NCBI RefSeq assembly: GCF_016820515.1
Contig: NZ_JADHDV010000017.1
Location: 22,880 to 86,879 of the forward strand
DNA: 64,000 bases
Source of the DNA: Pseudoxanthomonas beigongshangi
Lineage (GTDB): Bacteria > Pseudomonadota > Gammaproteobacteria > Xanthomonadales > Xanthomonadaceae
Direction of reading: 5' to 3'
The position numbers and the translations under genes are program-made. Shown one piece after another: positions 17,803 through 26,134 of this stretch. Below the pieces are notes generated by a model that worked only from the letters and a program-made list of their open reading frames with translations, had not been told where the DNA came from and ran no database searches. Numbering within the stretch: the stretch's first letter is position 1; each line of letters starts with the position of its first letter.

Positions 17803-20214
17803 TTACTCCGCATCGCGGTAGATGGTCAGGCCCTTGAGCGAGCGTTGCGGCGCCGGGAACAGCAGACTGGCCAGGTAGCCGATGACGATGCACAGCAGGA
17901 TCGAGATGGCCAGGTAGAAGTACGGATGGACCAGGTCCATCGACCAGGCCAGGAAGGTCAGCACGATGCTCGAGCCAATACCGATCGCAACGCCTGGTGA
18001 ATTGGCCCGGCGGGTGAACATGCCCAGCGTGTACGCGCCGGCGAAACCACCGCCCAGCAAGCCGGCCAACTCGATCGAGATGTCGAACAGCGAATGGATG
18101 TCGTAGCGCGACAGCAGCAGCGCCAGGCCGATGCCGACCAGGCCGACCATCACCGTGGTGATCTCGGCGAACAGCACGCTCTTCTTCTGGTCGGCCTTCT
18201 TCGACAGCTTCTCGTAGAAGTCGACCGAGATCAGGGTGGCAACGCTGTTCATGATGCTCGACAGCGTGGCCATCGCGGCGGCGAAGATGCCGGCAATGAT
18301 CAGCCCGGTCACGCCCGGCGGCAGTTCGGCGGCGATGAACAGCGGGAAGGTGGCATCGATCGGCAGCAGCGGATTCAGGCGCTCGGGGTTGTTCTTGTAG
18401 TAGACGAACAGCGCCGTGCCGATACCGTAGAAGATGAAACCACCGGGAATCATGATCGCGGCGAACGCCCAGATCGAACGCCCGGCCTCCTTGTCCGACT
18501 TGGTGGACAGAGTGCGCTGCATCAACACCTGGTCCTTGGGGAAGGTCAGCACGACGTCGAAGATCACCAGGAAGATGAAGCCCCACACCGTGGCCTTGGT
18601 CAGGTCGAAGCTGAAGTCGAGCGTATGCATCTTCTGCTCGGCCATCGCGGTGGCGAAGAACTCCGGCGCACCGCCCTTCAAGTGCCAGATGATGAAGCCG
18701 ATGGCGAACATCGCGCCCCCCATCTTCACGAATACCTGGACGAAGTCGGTCCAGATCACCGCCTTCATGCCGCCCATCGCGGTATAGATGATGGTGAACA
18801 CGCCCATCAGGATCACGCTCCACACCACGCTGATGCCGGTGATGGTGGCGATCGCCAGCGCGGGCAGGAACAGGATCACGCTCATCCGCGCGCCGACCTG
18901 CATAGCGATGCACAGCGCGCTGGCGAGCATGCGGATGGCAGGGTGGAAGCGGGTTTCCAGGTACGAGAACACCGACATCAGGTCCAGCCGGCGCAGCAGC
19001 GGCACGATCCACACCGCCACGAACATCAGCCCGAGCACGGCGATCAGGTTGTTGGTCATGTACTGCCAGTTGGTCTCGAACGCCTTGGCCGGAATGGCGA
19101 TGAAACTGATCGAACTGGTGTTGGTGGCATACAGGCTCACGCCTGCCGCCCAGAACGGAATGCTGCGCCCGCCGACGAAGAAGTCCGAGGTCGAATTGCG
19201 CTTTTCCTTCAGGTAGAAGTACATGCCAATGCCGATCATCGACGCGAGGTAGATGATGATCACCAGCCAGTCCATCCACTTCAGCAGGTGTTTTCCGGAC
19301 GCCAGCTGCGCGGATTCGATGACCTGCCCGCCCTTGCCATCGCCGGTCATCCAGACCAGGCCGTTGCGCCAGCCGGTGGCCAGCAGCACGTCGTCGCCAA
19401 CCGTCGCCGGCAGCGTGGCCCAGGCGCTGGTGATGGTGTGATAGGTCATCAGGTGCGTGCCGCGATTGTCGCGCACCAGCATCAGCAGATGCGCCTGTCC
19501 CATCGCGCGCGCCGAACCCGGCAGGCGCGTGCCCGGCACCGCCGGCTTGGTTTCCCACCCGTGATCGGCCGTCCAGCGCCACAACGGTTGCGAGGTCGTG
19601 CCGGTGCCGATCAGGTAGAGCGCGTTGGTCTGCGCCAGCAACTCGCCGCCCGAGGCGCCTTCCGGCCACGCCGGGCCGTCGACCCACGCGGCAGGCCCGT
19701 TCAATACGGTACGCCACAGGCGAGGCGTGCCGTCGCCCAGGCCCATCACGTACAGGTTTTCGCCCAGGATGGCGAAGCGTGCGCCGCTCAGCGCCAGCGG
19801 GAGCGCGGGCATCGACTGGCGGGCGAGGCTGTTTCCGCTGAGCCGAAGTTCCTCGATCCGCGCCGGTCCGGTTCCGACGGACATCAGCGCGAACAGGCGA
19901 CGGCCATCACCGCCGGCGTCCAGCACGCGTGGCGCGGCGCCGCCAGGCCATGACAGCGCCTGCCACTGGCGGCCATCGGCCGACAGGACCCACGCGCCAT
20001 CGCTGCCCAGCGCAAGCGGACGGTCCTCGATCGATCTCAGCATCTCCACGTGCGCGCCGGCAGGCAGCGCCGGCAGCGCATCGCGTTCGACCGAGGTCAG
20101 GCTCTCGGCGTGCACGCCGGGAACGGCCGCGCACAGCAGCAGCAACAGGCATAGCGCGGCGCGCAGGAAGCCGGTCGCCTCCTTGGATACGGGCAGGAAG
20201 GCGGTTCGGCTCAT
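17803..20214 (-). CDS. Sodium:solute symporter with N-terminal mutarotase-like beta-propeller
   Basis: An 803-residue inner-membrane protein. A signal sequence (residues about 17-36) leads to a periplasmic domain at about 37-305 rich in repeated W/G blades. It resembles the cyclically permuted mutarotase/Kelch domains found fused to sugar symporters. From residue about 313 the protein is a sodium:solute symporter with TM segments beginning WLVIIIYLASMIGIGMYFY, the loop FFVGGRSIPFWAAG and GGMKAVIWTDFVQ. Such fusions are known next to sialic acid or sugar genes, where the propeller may interconvert anomers before uptake. The ATG at 20214 is chosen because the signal peptide follows directly. 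The substrate is probably a sugar or sugar acid (inference). Confidence 0.83.
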   Translation of the reverse strand: MSRTAFLPVSKEATGFLRAALCLLLLLCAAVPGVHAESLTSVERDALPALPAGAHVEMLRSIEDRPLALGSDGAWVLSADGRQWQALSWPGGAAPRVLDAGGDGRRLFALMSVGTGPARIEELRLSGNSLARQSMPALPLALSGARFAILGENLYVMGLGDGTPRLWRTVLNGPAAWVDGPAWPEGASGGELLAQTNALYLIGTGTTSQPLWRWTADHGWETKPAVPGTRLPGSARAMGQAHLLMLVRDNRGTHLMTYHTITSAWATLPATVGDDVLLATGWRNGLVWMTGDGKGGQVIESAQLASGKHLLKWMDWLVIIIYLASMIGIGMYFYLKEKRNSTSDFFVGGRSIPFWAAGVSLYATNTSSISFIAIPAKAFETNWQYMTNNLIAVLGLMFVAVWIVPLLRRLDLMSVFSYLETRFHPAIRMLASALCIAMQVGARMSVILFLPALAIATITGISVVWSVILMGVFTIIYTAMGGMKAVIWTDFVQVFVKMGGAMFAIGFIIWHLKGGAPEFFATAMAEQKMHTLDFSFDLTKATVWGFIFLVIFDVVLTFPKDQVLMQRTLSTKSDKEAGRSIWAFAAIMIPGGFIFYGIGTALFVYYKNNPERLNPLLPIDATFPLFIAAELPPGVTGLIIAGIFAAAMATLSSIMNSVATLISVDFYEKLSKKADQKKSVLFAEITTVMVGLVGIGLALLLSRYDIHSLFDISIELAGLLGGGFAGAYTLGMFTRRANSPGVAIGIGSSIVLTFLAWSMDLVHPYFYLAISILLCIVIGYLASLLFPAPQRSLKGLTIYRDAE

Positions 20215-20311
20215 CGTGTTTCCATGCTTTCGAAATTCGGTGTGGTCGCGGCATCCGGCGCATCCGGAACGCGCCGCGTGGATGGCAATCCCCTGCGCTC
20301 CCCCGCGATCT

Positions 20312-21151
20312 TCATGCCTCCGCCGCCGCGACGATGGCTTGCGCACGGTGCAGGTAGGGAGGATCGATCATGCGTCCTTCCAGCAGGAAGGCGCCACGTC
20401 CTTGCCGCGCCGCCTCGGCGGCGGCCGCGACGATCCGCCGCGCCCGCGCGATCTCTTCGCCGGAAGGCTGGAACACGGCATTGGCCAGGTCGATCTGGCG
20501 GGGATGGATGCAGCTCTTGCCCAGATAGCCCAGCCGGCGGGCGATGCCCGCCTCGGTCCGGAATCCCGCTTCGTCGGCGAGGTCCGGATAGGCGCTGTCA
20601 TAGGCGAACACGCCGGCTTCGGCGGCGGCCATGCGCAGGGCGTACATCGCCGCGTGCAGGTTGGCCGGATCGCGGCGATCGATGCCCAGGTGCTCGAACA
20701 GGTCACCCAGGCCCAGTTGCAGTCCGGCCACGCGCGGATGCGCGCGGGCGATGTCGGCGGCGTTGCGCAGGCCCAGCGGCGTCTCGATGTTGATCAGCAA
20801 TTCCGGCGCCTGCTCGGTCGCCAGCAGCGAGGCCATCGCCACCACCGCCGTGGTGACGTCCCGGGCCTGCTCGATCTTGGGCAGGTTCAGCAGATCCACC
20901 CGGCGGCCCGCGAGCGCGGCCAGGTCCGCCTCGAACTCCGGCGAAGACGGCGCGTTGGTACGCACGATGATCACCTTGCCGGCCGGCAGGTCCGCGCCCG
21001 CCAGGAACTGCGCCAGGTTCGCGCGCGCCTCCGCCTTGCGCCCGGGAGGCACGGCGTCCTCCAGGTCGAAGGAGATCGCGTCGGCACCGCTCGCCATCGC
21101 CTTGGCGAACAGTTCCGGGCGACTGCCGGGCACGAACAACTTGCTACGCAT
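20312..21151 (-). CDS. CoA-ester lyase, HpcH/HpaI (CitE-like) family
   Basis: A 279-residue cytoplasmic lyase with a TIM-barrel of the CitE/malyl-CoA-lyase type, which cleaves hydroxyacyl-CoA esters by retro-aldol or Claisen chemistry. Signatures are RSKLFVPGSRPELFAKAMAS, the acidic metal ligand region ISFDLEDAVPPGRK, INIETPLGLRNA and GLGDLFEHLG. The ATG at 21151 is preferred to an upstream GTG at 21160 because AAGAG lies at suitable distance. It may work with the class III CoA-transferase at 6629-7816: activation of an acid to its CoA ester, then cleavage. The substrate (for example malyl- or citramalyl-CoA) is not resolvable here. Confidence 0.83.
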   Translation of the reverse strand: MRSKLFVPGSRPELFAKAMASGADAISFDLEDAVPPGRKAEARANLAQFLAGADLPAGKVIIVRTNAPSSPEFEADLAALAGRRVDLLNLPKIEQARDVTTAVVAMASLLATEQAPELLINIETPLGLRNAADIARAHPRVAGLQLGLGDLFEHLGIDRRDPANLHAAMYALRMAAAEAGVFAYDSAYPDLADEAGFRTEAGIARRLGYLGKSCIHPRQIDLANAVFQPSGEEIARARRIVAAAAEAARQGRGAFLLEGRMIDPPYLHRAQAIVAAAEA

Positions 21152-21400
21152 GGACCGCACTCTTCATGGCGGGGCAGTTTCAACGATGCGGACACAAAGA
21201 AAAGTCGCGCCCGGCATCTTCAGACCCAACATTTGCTTGCGATATGCCACCGCCGCCGCGTCACGCCTTGCCGTGGCGGTGATCCCGGCCCCGTGTCGCG
21301 GCAGGCGTGCGCGCCGCGAAACACCCGCGACGACAAGCGCGCCCCTGGCCGCGCGCCCGGATGGGCCCGGTTTGCTGCGATGCAACCCGTCGCCGCGCGG

Positions 21401-22417
21401 TCAACGGCGCACGTCGAACCCCGCCTGCGTCAGGAAGGCATCGACCTCGGCGACATCCAGGGTGCTGAAGTCGCCCGGCAGCGAATGCTTGAGGCATCCC
21501 GCCGCCAGGCCGAAACGCAACGCGTCGGCGTCGTCCCGGCCGGTCAGATCGCCATGCAGCACGCCGGCGGCGAACGCATCGCCGGTACCGATGCGGTCGA
21601 CGATGCCCGGAATCTCGTACTCCGGCGTTCCCAGCAGGCGCCCGTCGCGCCGCAGCGCGACCGCGGACAGGGCATGGTGATCCACGCTGCGCTGCACGCG
21701 CACGGTCGCGGCCATCCGCTGCAATCGCGGAAACGCCGCGAACGCGGCCTGCGCGCCGACGGCGAAGCGTTCCTGCGCGGTGGCGCCATCGAACGAGCGT
21801 CCCAGCACGACTTCGATGTCGCGATGGCTGGCGAACATCACGTCGGCCTCGGCCATCAGGCCATGCAGCAGCGCCGGCGCATCGCCATCCCATGTCTGCC
21901 ACAGCTGCGGGCGATAGTTGCCGTCGAAGGACACCCGGACGCCCGCCGCGCGCGCGGCGCGCATCGCTTCCAGCGTGCCCCGCGCCGCGTCCGCGCCCAG
22001 CGCCGGCGTCACCCCGGACACATGCAGCCAATCGGCGCCGGCCAGCAGCGCGGGCCAGTCATGGCAACCACCGCCGGCCTGCGCGAAGGCCGAACCGGCA
22101 CGGTCGTAGAGCACCTGCGAGGGCCGGTGGATCGCGCCCGTAGTGAGGAAATAGAGGCCCATCCGTCCAGGCAGCCGCTGCACCGCCGAGATATCGACCC
22201 CATGCCGGCGCAATTCTCCGGTCGCGGCCTGGCCCAGCGCATTGTCGGCCACCGCGCCGACCATGTGCGCGGCGTGGCCAAAGCGGGCCAGCGACACCGC
22301 GACGTTCGCCTCGGCGCCACCGACATGCACCTCCAGCGAAGGCGTTTGCAGCAGGGTCCCGCGACCGGGCGCGCCCAGCCGCAGCAGCAGTTCGCCAAAA
22401 CAGACAACCTTCCCCAC
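21401..22417 (-). CDS. kdgK: 2-keto-3-deoxygluconate-type sugar kinase (PfkB family)
   Basis: A 338-residue PfkB kinase with GKVVCFGELLLRLGAP at the N-terminus, HVGGAEANVAVSLARFG, FDGNYRPQLW and the catalytic RIGTGDAFAAGVLHG. The CFGE start, GAEANVA and FDxNxRxxLW motifs match 2-dehydro-3-deoxygluconokinases, which make KDPG for cleavage to pyruvate and glyceraldehyde phosphate. I choose GTG at 22417, which has GGGAGG 4-5 nt upstream; an ATG at 22438 is an alternative. A 249-nt gap separates it from the downstream lyase gene. It supports breakdown of a sugar acid in this region. Confidence 0.83.
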   Translation of the reverse strand: MGKVVCFGELLLRLGAPGRGTLLQTPSLEVHVGGAEANVAVSLARFGHAAHMVGAVADNALGQAATGELRRHGVDISAVQRLPGRMGLYFLTTGAIHRPSQVLYDRAGSAFAQAGGGCHDWPALLAGADWLHVSGVTPALGADAARGTLEAMRAARAAGVRVSFDGNYRPQLWQTWDGDAPALLHGLMAEADVMFASHRDIEVVLGRSFDGATAQERFAVGAQAAFAAFPRLQRMAATVRVQRSVDHHALSAVALRRDGRLLGTPEYEIPGIVDRIGTGDAFAAGVLHGDLTGRDDADALRFGLAAGCLKHSLPGDFSTLDVAEVDAFLTQAGFDVRR

Positions 22418-22528
22418 TCCGCCTCCCTGTCCATGCATGTAACGGTCCCGGAGTGTACGGTGCCGCAGGCGCTGGCGCGCGCATCGCATTGAAACGGAGA
22501 CAAGGTCGCCCGATCGCCGCCGCTCTGC

Positions 22529-23008
22529 TCAGGGCTCGGGACGCTCCCAACGTCGATAAGTGTCGTCCAGGCCCTTGCGCAGGCGGCGGTAGCCGGCGGT
22601 ACCGGGGCGCACGTCCAGGCGTTCGGCCACCGCGCGCCAACCGCCGGCGTGATCGCGCGACCATTCGCGCACCACCGCGCGGCACGGCTGGCCGGCCACC
22701 TGCGCCACCGCGCAGGCCATGTAGATGTCGCCGGCGGACCAGTCCGGCTGTTTCATCATCGCTTCCACATAGGCGCGCGGCACGCTGTAGTAACGCGCCA
22801 TCTCATCGGCGAAGGCCGCCGGATAGCGCGCCGCGTAGTCGTTGATGTCCTTGAGGTGGCGATCCACCGACGCGTCCCCGCTCCCGGGCCATTCAGCCGC
22901 TTCGGTCCTGGCTGGCGCGGGCGTGGTGCCCTGCGCGGCGCCCGCCGCCACGACGAGCGCGATCAGGCCGGGGAAAAGGGTGGTGCGGAGGAAACGGGGC
23001 GCAGGCAT
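22529..23008 (-). CDS. Secreted hypothetical protein
   Basis: A 159-residue protein of unknown function with a signal peptide (MPAPRFLRTTLFPGLIALVV, cleavage near AAGAAQG). The mature part is helical and has conserved-looking segments YYSVPRAYVEAMM, YMACAVAQVAGQPC and GYRRLRKGLDDTYRRW. Two Cys (in MACAV and QPCRA) could form a periplasmic disulfide. It ends 111 nt after the sugar kinase start and lies 83 nt from the Tyr/Arg-rich gene, on the same strand. I do not recognise the family. Confidence 0.7.
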   Translation of the reverse strand: MPAPRFLRTTLFPGLIALVVAAGAAQGTTPAPARTEAAEWPGSGDASVDRHLKDINDYAARYPAAFADEMARYYSVPRAYVEAMMKQPDWSAGDIYMACAVAQVAGQPCRAVVREWSRDHAGGWRAVAERLDVRPGTAGYRRLRKGLDDTYRRWERPEP

Positions 23009-23091
23009 GCGCGCATTGTGCCGCAGCGCCGGTGTCATTGCAGGCGGCCGGTGTGCACCGGCCGCCCGCTGGTCATGCGATGGGTATCGGA

Positions 23092-23562
23092 TCAATCGTC
23101 GTCGTGATGGCGGCCACGTCCATCGTGGCGGCGCCAGCGGCGATCGTCGTCGTCCCAGCGATCCCGATCACGCCGGTCATACCGGTCACGGCGATCGTAA
23201 CGGTCGTAGCGATCATAGCGGTCGCGATCGACGTAACGCACGTAATGCGGGTTGTTGCGGTAGTAGCCGTAGGCGTTGCCGCGCGGCGGCGTGCGGTAAT
23301 ACTGCCGCGGCACGTAGCGGTAGTAGGTCGGACGGTGGTAGCGATCGCGCACCACGATCACGCGATTGCCGTAGCCGTAACGATCCCCGTACCCGTGGCG
23401 GTAGTAGGGCTGTCCGCCGTGGTAGATGACATCGGCCACGTCCACGATGACCCGGACCAGATCGTCGTCCGCGCGGGCCGGCGAAGGCGCCAGCGCCGCC
23501 AGTCCGAGACCGGCGGCCAGGACAGTGGGAGCCAGCAGACGCGTGAGTGAGAAGCTTGCCAT
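23092..23562 (-). CDS. Secreted Tyr/Arg/Asp-rich low-complexity protein
   Basis: A 156-residue exported protein. The signal peptide spans about residues 1-31 (ending PARA), then a short ordered segment DDDLVRVIVDVADVIYHGGQ leads into a Tyr-rich region and a C-terminal tail built from repeats of RDRYDRYDRRDRYDRRDRDR type ending HHDDD. The tail alternates basic and acidic residues and is almost certainly disordered or cell-wall/envelope associated. The start at 23562 has GGAGGA upstream. Similar Y/R/D-rich secreted proteins occur in other xanthomonads without an assigned role. Confidence 0.75.
   Translation of the reverse strand: MASFSLTRLLAPTVLAAGLGLAALAPSPARADDDLVRVIVDVADVIYHGGQPYYRHGYGDRYGYGNRVIVVRDRYHRPTYYRYVPRQYYRTPPRGNAYGYYRNNPHYVRYVDRDRYDRYDRYDRRDRYDRRDRDRWDDDDRRWRRHDGRGRHHDDD
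23155..23230. repeat. Short imperfect tandem repeats inside the Tyr/Arg/Asp-rich gene
   Basis: On the plus strand the sequence alternates blocks of the type gatcccgatca, cgccggtcata, cggtcacggcgatcg and taacggtcgtagcgatcata. These are degenerate 6-9 nt units encoding DR, RY and YD dipeptides on the minus strand. Such arrays can change length by slippage. The degeneracy of the units argues for protein-level selection rather than recent expansion. Confidence 0.55.
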
Positions 23563-23762
23563 GACATCCTCCGGTGGCCCGTCTCGCCGGGCCCATAGGT
23601 GAAAGGTCCTGTCCCGCGGACCTGTGTGTGAAAGATGTCGCCTGACGCGTGAACCCGGATTTAACCCGGCGGGCCTTCCCCGGCTCCCGCTGGAGGCGGA
23701 TACCTTCCGTTCAACCAGGCTCCTTTTCCGGCCCCGATTCCCGGGAGAACGCCGGGACGCCC

Positions 23763-24479
23763 TCAGCCGGTACGGGCCTCGATCCCCGCCAGCGCGGCCG
23801 GCAGTTCGACTGCGGCGGCCACCGTCACCAGGTTCGGCACCTCCGCGCCCAGGCCATGCTCGGCTTCCAGCGCCCAGGTGACGTGGTAAGGCATGTGGAT
23901 GCCCCAGCCGCCGAGCTGGATCACCGGCTCGATGTCCGAGCGCAGCGAATTGCCGATCATCGCGAACTGCGCGGGCGCCACTTCCAGTTCCTGCAGCACG
24001 CGCGTGTAGGTGGACACATCCTTTTCCGACACCACTTCGATGCGGTGGAACAGATCGGCCAGTCCGGATTGCGCGATCTTGGCTTCCTGGTGGAACAGGT
24101 CGCCCTTGGTGATCAGGACGATTTCGTGATCGCGCGCGATCGCTTCGACCGCCTCGCGGATTCCCGGCAACAGATCGACCGGATGCTGCAGGGTGGCGCG
24201 GCCAATCTCCAGGACGCGATGCAGATCACGCGCGCTGATGCGCTCGTCGGTCAGCTGGATCGCGGTTTCCAGCATCGACAGGGTCATGCCCTTCACCCCA
24301 TAGCCGAACACCTTGAGGTTGCGTCGCTCGGTATCCAGCAGGTGCTGCTGCATGCGGCGATCGGCCAGATCGATGTAACCGGCCAGGATCGCCTCGAAAT
24401 CCTGCTCGGCCTGCCTGTAATAGTCCTCGCTCTTCCAGAGGGTGTCGTCGCCGTCGAAACCGACCCAGCGTATGCCCAT
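23763..24479 (-). CDS. HAD-superfamily hydrolase
   Basis: A 238-residue cytoplasmic phosphatase-like protein. HAD motif I is VGFDGDDTLW, with nucleophile D9 and general acid D11. Motif II is seen at VLITKGD and motif III/IV around SEKDVSTYTRVL and AMIGNSLRSDIEP. A helical cap lies at about residues 20-100. The ATG at 24479 gives a normal HAD N-terminus, while longer frames upstream are proline/arginine-rich and overlap the neighbouring lipoprotein gene. The substrate is unknown. It stands alone, with a GC-rich hairpin upstream. Confidence 0.87.
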   Translation of the reverse strand: MGIRWVGFDGDDTLWKSEDYYRQAEQDFEAILAGYIDLADRRMQQHLLDTERRNLKVFGYGVKGMTLSMLETAIQLTDERISARDLHRVLEIGRATLQHPVDLLPGIREAVEAIARDHEIVLITKGDLFHQEAKIAQSGLADLFHRIEVVSEKDVSTYTRVLQELEVAPAQFAMIGNSLRSDIEPVIQLGGWGIHMPYHVTWALEAEHGLGAEVPNLVTVAAAVELPAALAGIEARTG

Positions 24480-24533
24480 GCGTGCGGCCTCCTGATCGTG
24501 GGGGCGCGCAGCATAGCAGCCGCCGGACATGCC

Positions 24534-24557
24534 GAGGGCGGCCCGAAGGCCGCCCTC
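24534..24557 (-). terminator. GC-rich hairpin after the Pro/Thr-rich lipoprotein gene
   Basis: A perfect 10-bp inverted repeat GAGGGCGGCC/GGCCGCCCTC with a CGAA (UUCG on the minus strand) tetraloop. It lies between the lipoprotein stop (24631) and the HAD gene start (24479). There is no T run on the minus strand, so termination is only possible. A hairpin with almost the same arms occurs at 25451-25473. Confidence 0.4.
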
Positions 24558-24630
24558 TTCCTTGGTCGTGAACCGTGTCGCGCGAACTTCCGTTCCGGTA
24601 CCACTGGAACGGGAAGCGCGCCGCGCGCCG

Positions 24631-24978
24631 TTACTTTGCCGGCGGCGTGCTGCTGCCGCTGCCGGAATCACCCGGAGGCGGCGGCGTCTGATCGCTGGCC
24701 GGCGGCGTGGTGCCGTCTGCCGGCGGCGGCGTGGTCGTCGGCGGTGCATTCGGATCCGTGGTCGGCGGTGCGCTCGGATCGGCGGGTGGCGGCGTGGTCG
24801 CCGGTTCCGACGGTGGCGGCGTGGTTTCCGCCGGCGGTGCGGTGTCGGACGGCGGCATCGTCGTTTCGTCCTGCGTCTTGCTGCATGCCGTCAACGCAAG
24901 CGCGCCACCGAGCATCGCCACCAACCACCAGGTGGGACGCGGGCGGTCCTGCGTGTTGCTGTGGAAAAAGGAATTCAT
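24631..24978 (-). CDS. Pro/Thr-rich lipoprotein
   Basis: A 115-residue lipoprotein: after a polar start, a hydrophobic stretch ends in the lipobox LTAC with lipidated C32. The mature part is almost entirely Pro, Thr, Ala, Ser, Gly and Asp in repeats like TTPPPADPSAPP, and is expected to be extended and disordered. It could be a periplasmic spacer or wall-associated anchor. It is the third of three adjacent small exported genes read on the minus strand (two EF-hand proteins precede it). No enzymatic function is visible. Confidence 0.75.
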   Translation of the reverse strand: MNSFFHSNTQDRPRPTWWLVAMLGGALALTACSKTQDETTMPPSDTAPPAETTPPPSEPATTPPPADPSAPPTTDPNAPPTTTPPPADGTTPPASDQTPPPPGDSGSGSSTPPAK

Positions 24979-25033
24979 TCATGTCCTCCTCTGGCCGCGC
25001 CGATCGCGGATCGTGCCGCGGCGGGTGAAAAGA

Positions 25034-25372
25034 TCAGCGGCCGTTGCCGGCCGGCTTGTAGGCGGCGTACTCGGCGGGTGCGAGTTTGCCGTCGGCGTCC
25101 TGGTCGAGGGTTCCAAAAGCCTGGGTCAATGCGGGATCGACCGCGGCTTCGTCCTTGGCGATGCTGCCATCGCCATTGGCGTCAAGCTCTTCGAACGGCC
25201 GGGGCGCGGGCGTGGCCGCGTCATTGGCCGGCGGTGTGTCGGCCTGCCGCGGAGGCGTCTCCTGGCGTTGCTCCTGGGCGTCGCGGTCCTGCGCCATGCC
25301 CGGCGCGGATGCCGCCAATGCGGCGACCAGCAGGGCCAGCGGAAGATGGAACCGGGGAGATGATGATTTCAT
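25034..25372 (-). CDS. Exported EF-hand calcium-binding protein (first copy)
   Basis: A 112-residue protein with a signal peptide (MKSSSPRFHLPLALLVAALA, cleavage near GMAQ), a Gln/Pro-rich linker and two EF-hand loops: DANGDGSIAKDE and DQDADGKLAPAE. Both have Asp/Asn at positions 1, 3 and 5, Gly at 6 and Glu at 12, so they should bind Ca2+. An upstream in-frame start is possible, but the ATG at 25372 puts the signal peptide first. It is a paralogue of the gene at 25536-25928. The role is unknown; periplasmic calcium buffering or sensing is inference. Confidence 0.82.
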   Translation of the reverse strand: MKSSSPRFHLPLALLVAALAASAPGMAQDRDAQEQRQETPPRQADTPPANDAATPAPRPFEELDANGDGSIAKDEAAVDPALTQAFGTLDQDADGKLAPAEYAAYKPAGNGR

Positions 25373-25450
25373 GCGCTCCTCCTGTTGCTGCGTTCGTACA
25401 CCCGCCGATGCGTGCATCCGGACACGGGGAACAACGGCTCGCCTGGAGAC

Positions 25451-25473
25451 GGAGGGCGGCGGTGCCGCCCTCC
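25451..25473 (-). terminator. GC-rich hairpin between the two EF-hand genes
   Basis: A perfect 10-bp inverted repeat GGAGGGCGGC/GCCGCCCTCC with a 3-nt loop. It lies downstream of the second EF-hand gene (stop 25536) in its direction of reading. No T tract follows on the minus strand. Its arms share GAGGGCGGC with the hairpin at 24534-24557. Confidence 0.4.
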
Positions 25474-25535
25474 GCGGGCGCGATGACGGTGCGCTGCGCC
25501 GTCACCCTGCGGTCATGACGACCGCGTTGCGCGAC

Positions 25536-25928
25536 TTACTTCTGCGGCTCGCTGTAGTTCTTTTCGACGAACGCCTTGTACTCGTCGGCAGTCAGCTTGC
25601 CATCGGCATCACCATCGGCCTTGTCGAACACCTGGGACAGGCCGGCATTGGCGGCGGCCTCTTCCTTGGTGATGTTGCCGTCACCGTCCTTGTCGATATC
25701 GGCCCAACCCTGCTGGCTGCCCGACTGGGTCGACTGCTGGGCGGACTGCTCCGCACCGCCCGCCGCCTGATCCGTGGTCGGCTGCGCCTGCTGCGTCGGC
25801 TCGGCCTGCTGGGTCTGCTGCGGCTGCTGCTGGGCCTGCGTATCCTGCGCGAACGCCATCGGCATGGCGACGGCGGCACCCAGGGCGATCAGGGCAATCA
25901 GCGGCTTGCGGGTGTTGTTCTTGGTCAT
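25536..25928 (-). CDS. Exported EF-hand calcium-binding protein (second copy)
   Basis: A 130-residue protein with a signal peptide ending PMAFAQ near residue 28, a Gln/Thr/Ala-rich linker of about 45 residues and two EF-hand loops, DKDGDGNITKEE and DGDADGKLTADE. The start at ATG 25928 has GGAG about 13 nt upstream. Same organisation as the 25034-25372 product but with a Gln-rich instead of Pro-rich linker, suggesting a duplication with linker divergence. The 206 nt upstream (25929-26134) is comparatively A/T-rich and probably carries its promoter; I cannot place the boxes. Confidence 0.82.
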   Translation of the reverse strand: MTKNNTRKPLIALIALGAAVAMPMAFAQDTQAQQQPQQTQQAEPTQQAQPTTDQAAGGAEQSAQQSTQSGSQQGWADIDKDGDGNITKEEAAANAGLSQVFDKADGDADGKLTADEYKAFVEKNYSEPQK

Positions 25929-26134
25929 CGTCGTTTGCTCCGTTATGGAATTAGGAAGTGCGTCCTGTAGCGCACGATGCCGACGATGCCGTTGTGCTTC
26001 TGAATCAATCCTGCGGCGCGAAATGAATGTGCACGCAGGCTTAACCACCCACGATTTTTTTTCGATTACATCGTTCGTTAGCGATACGTGATGGCTATGT
26101 GCAAGGCGTATCGCAGCGTGATGCACACGTCAGA

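Noticed and set aside
18094..19953. A 619-codon plus-strand open frame opposite the symporter fusion
   Set aside because: Repetitive D/H/Q/R composition without homology-like motifs; the symporter reading is clearly the real one.
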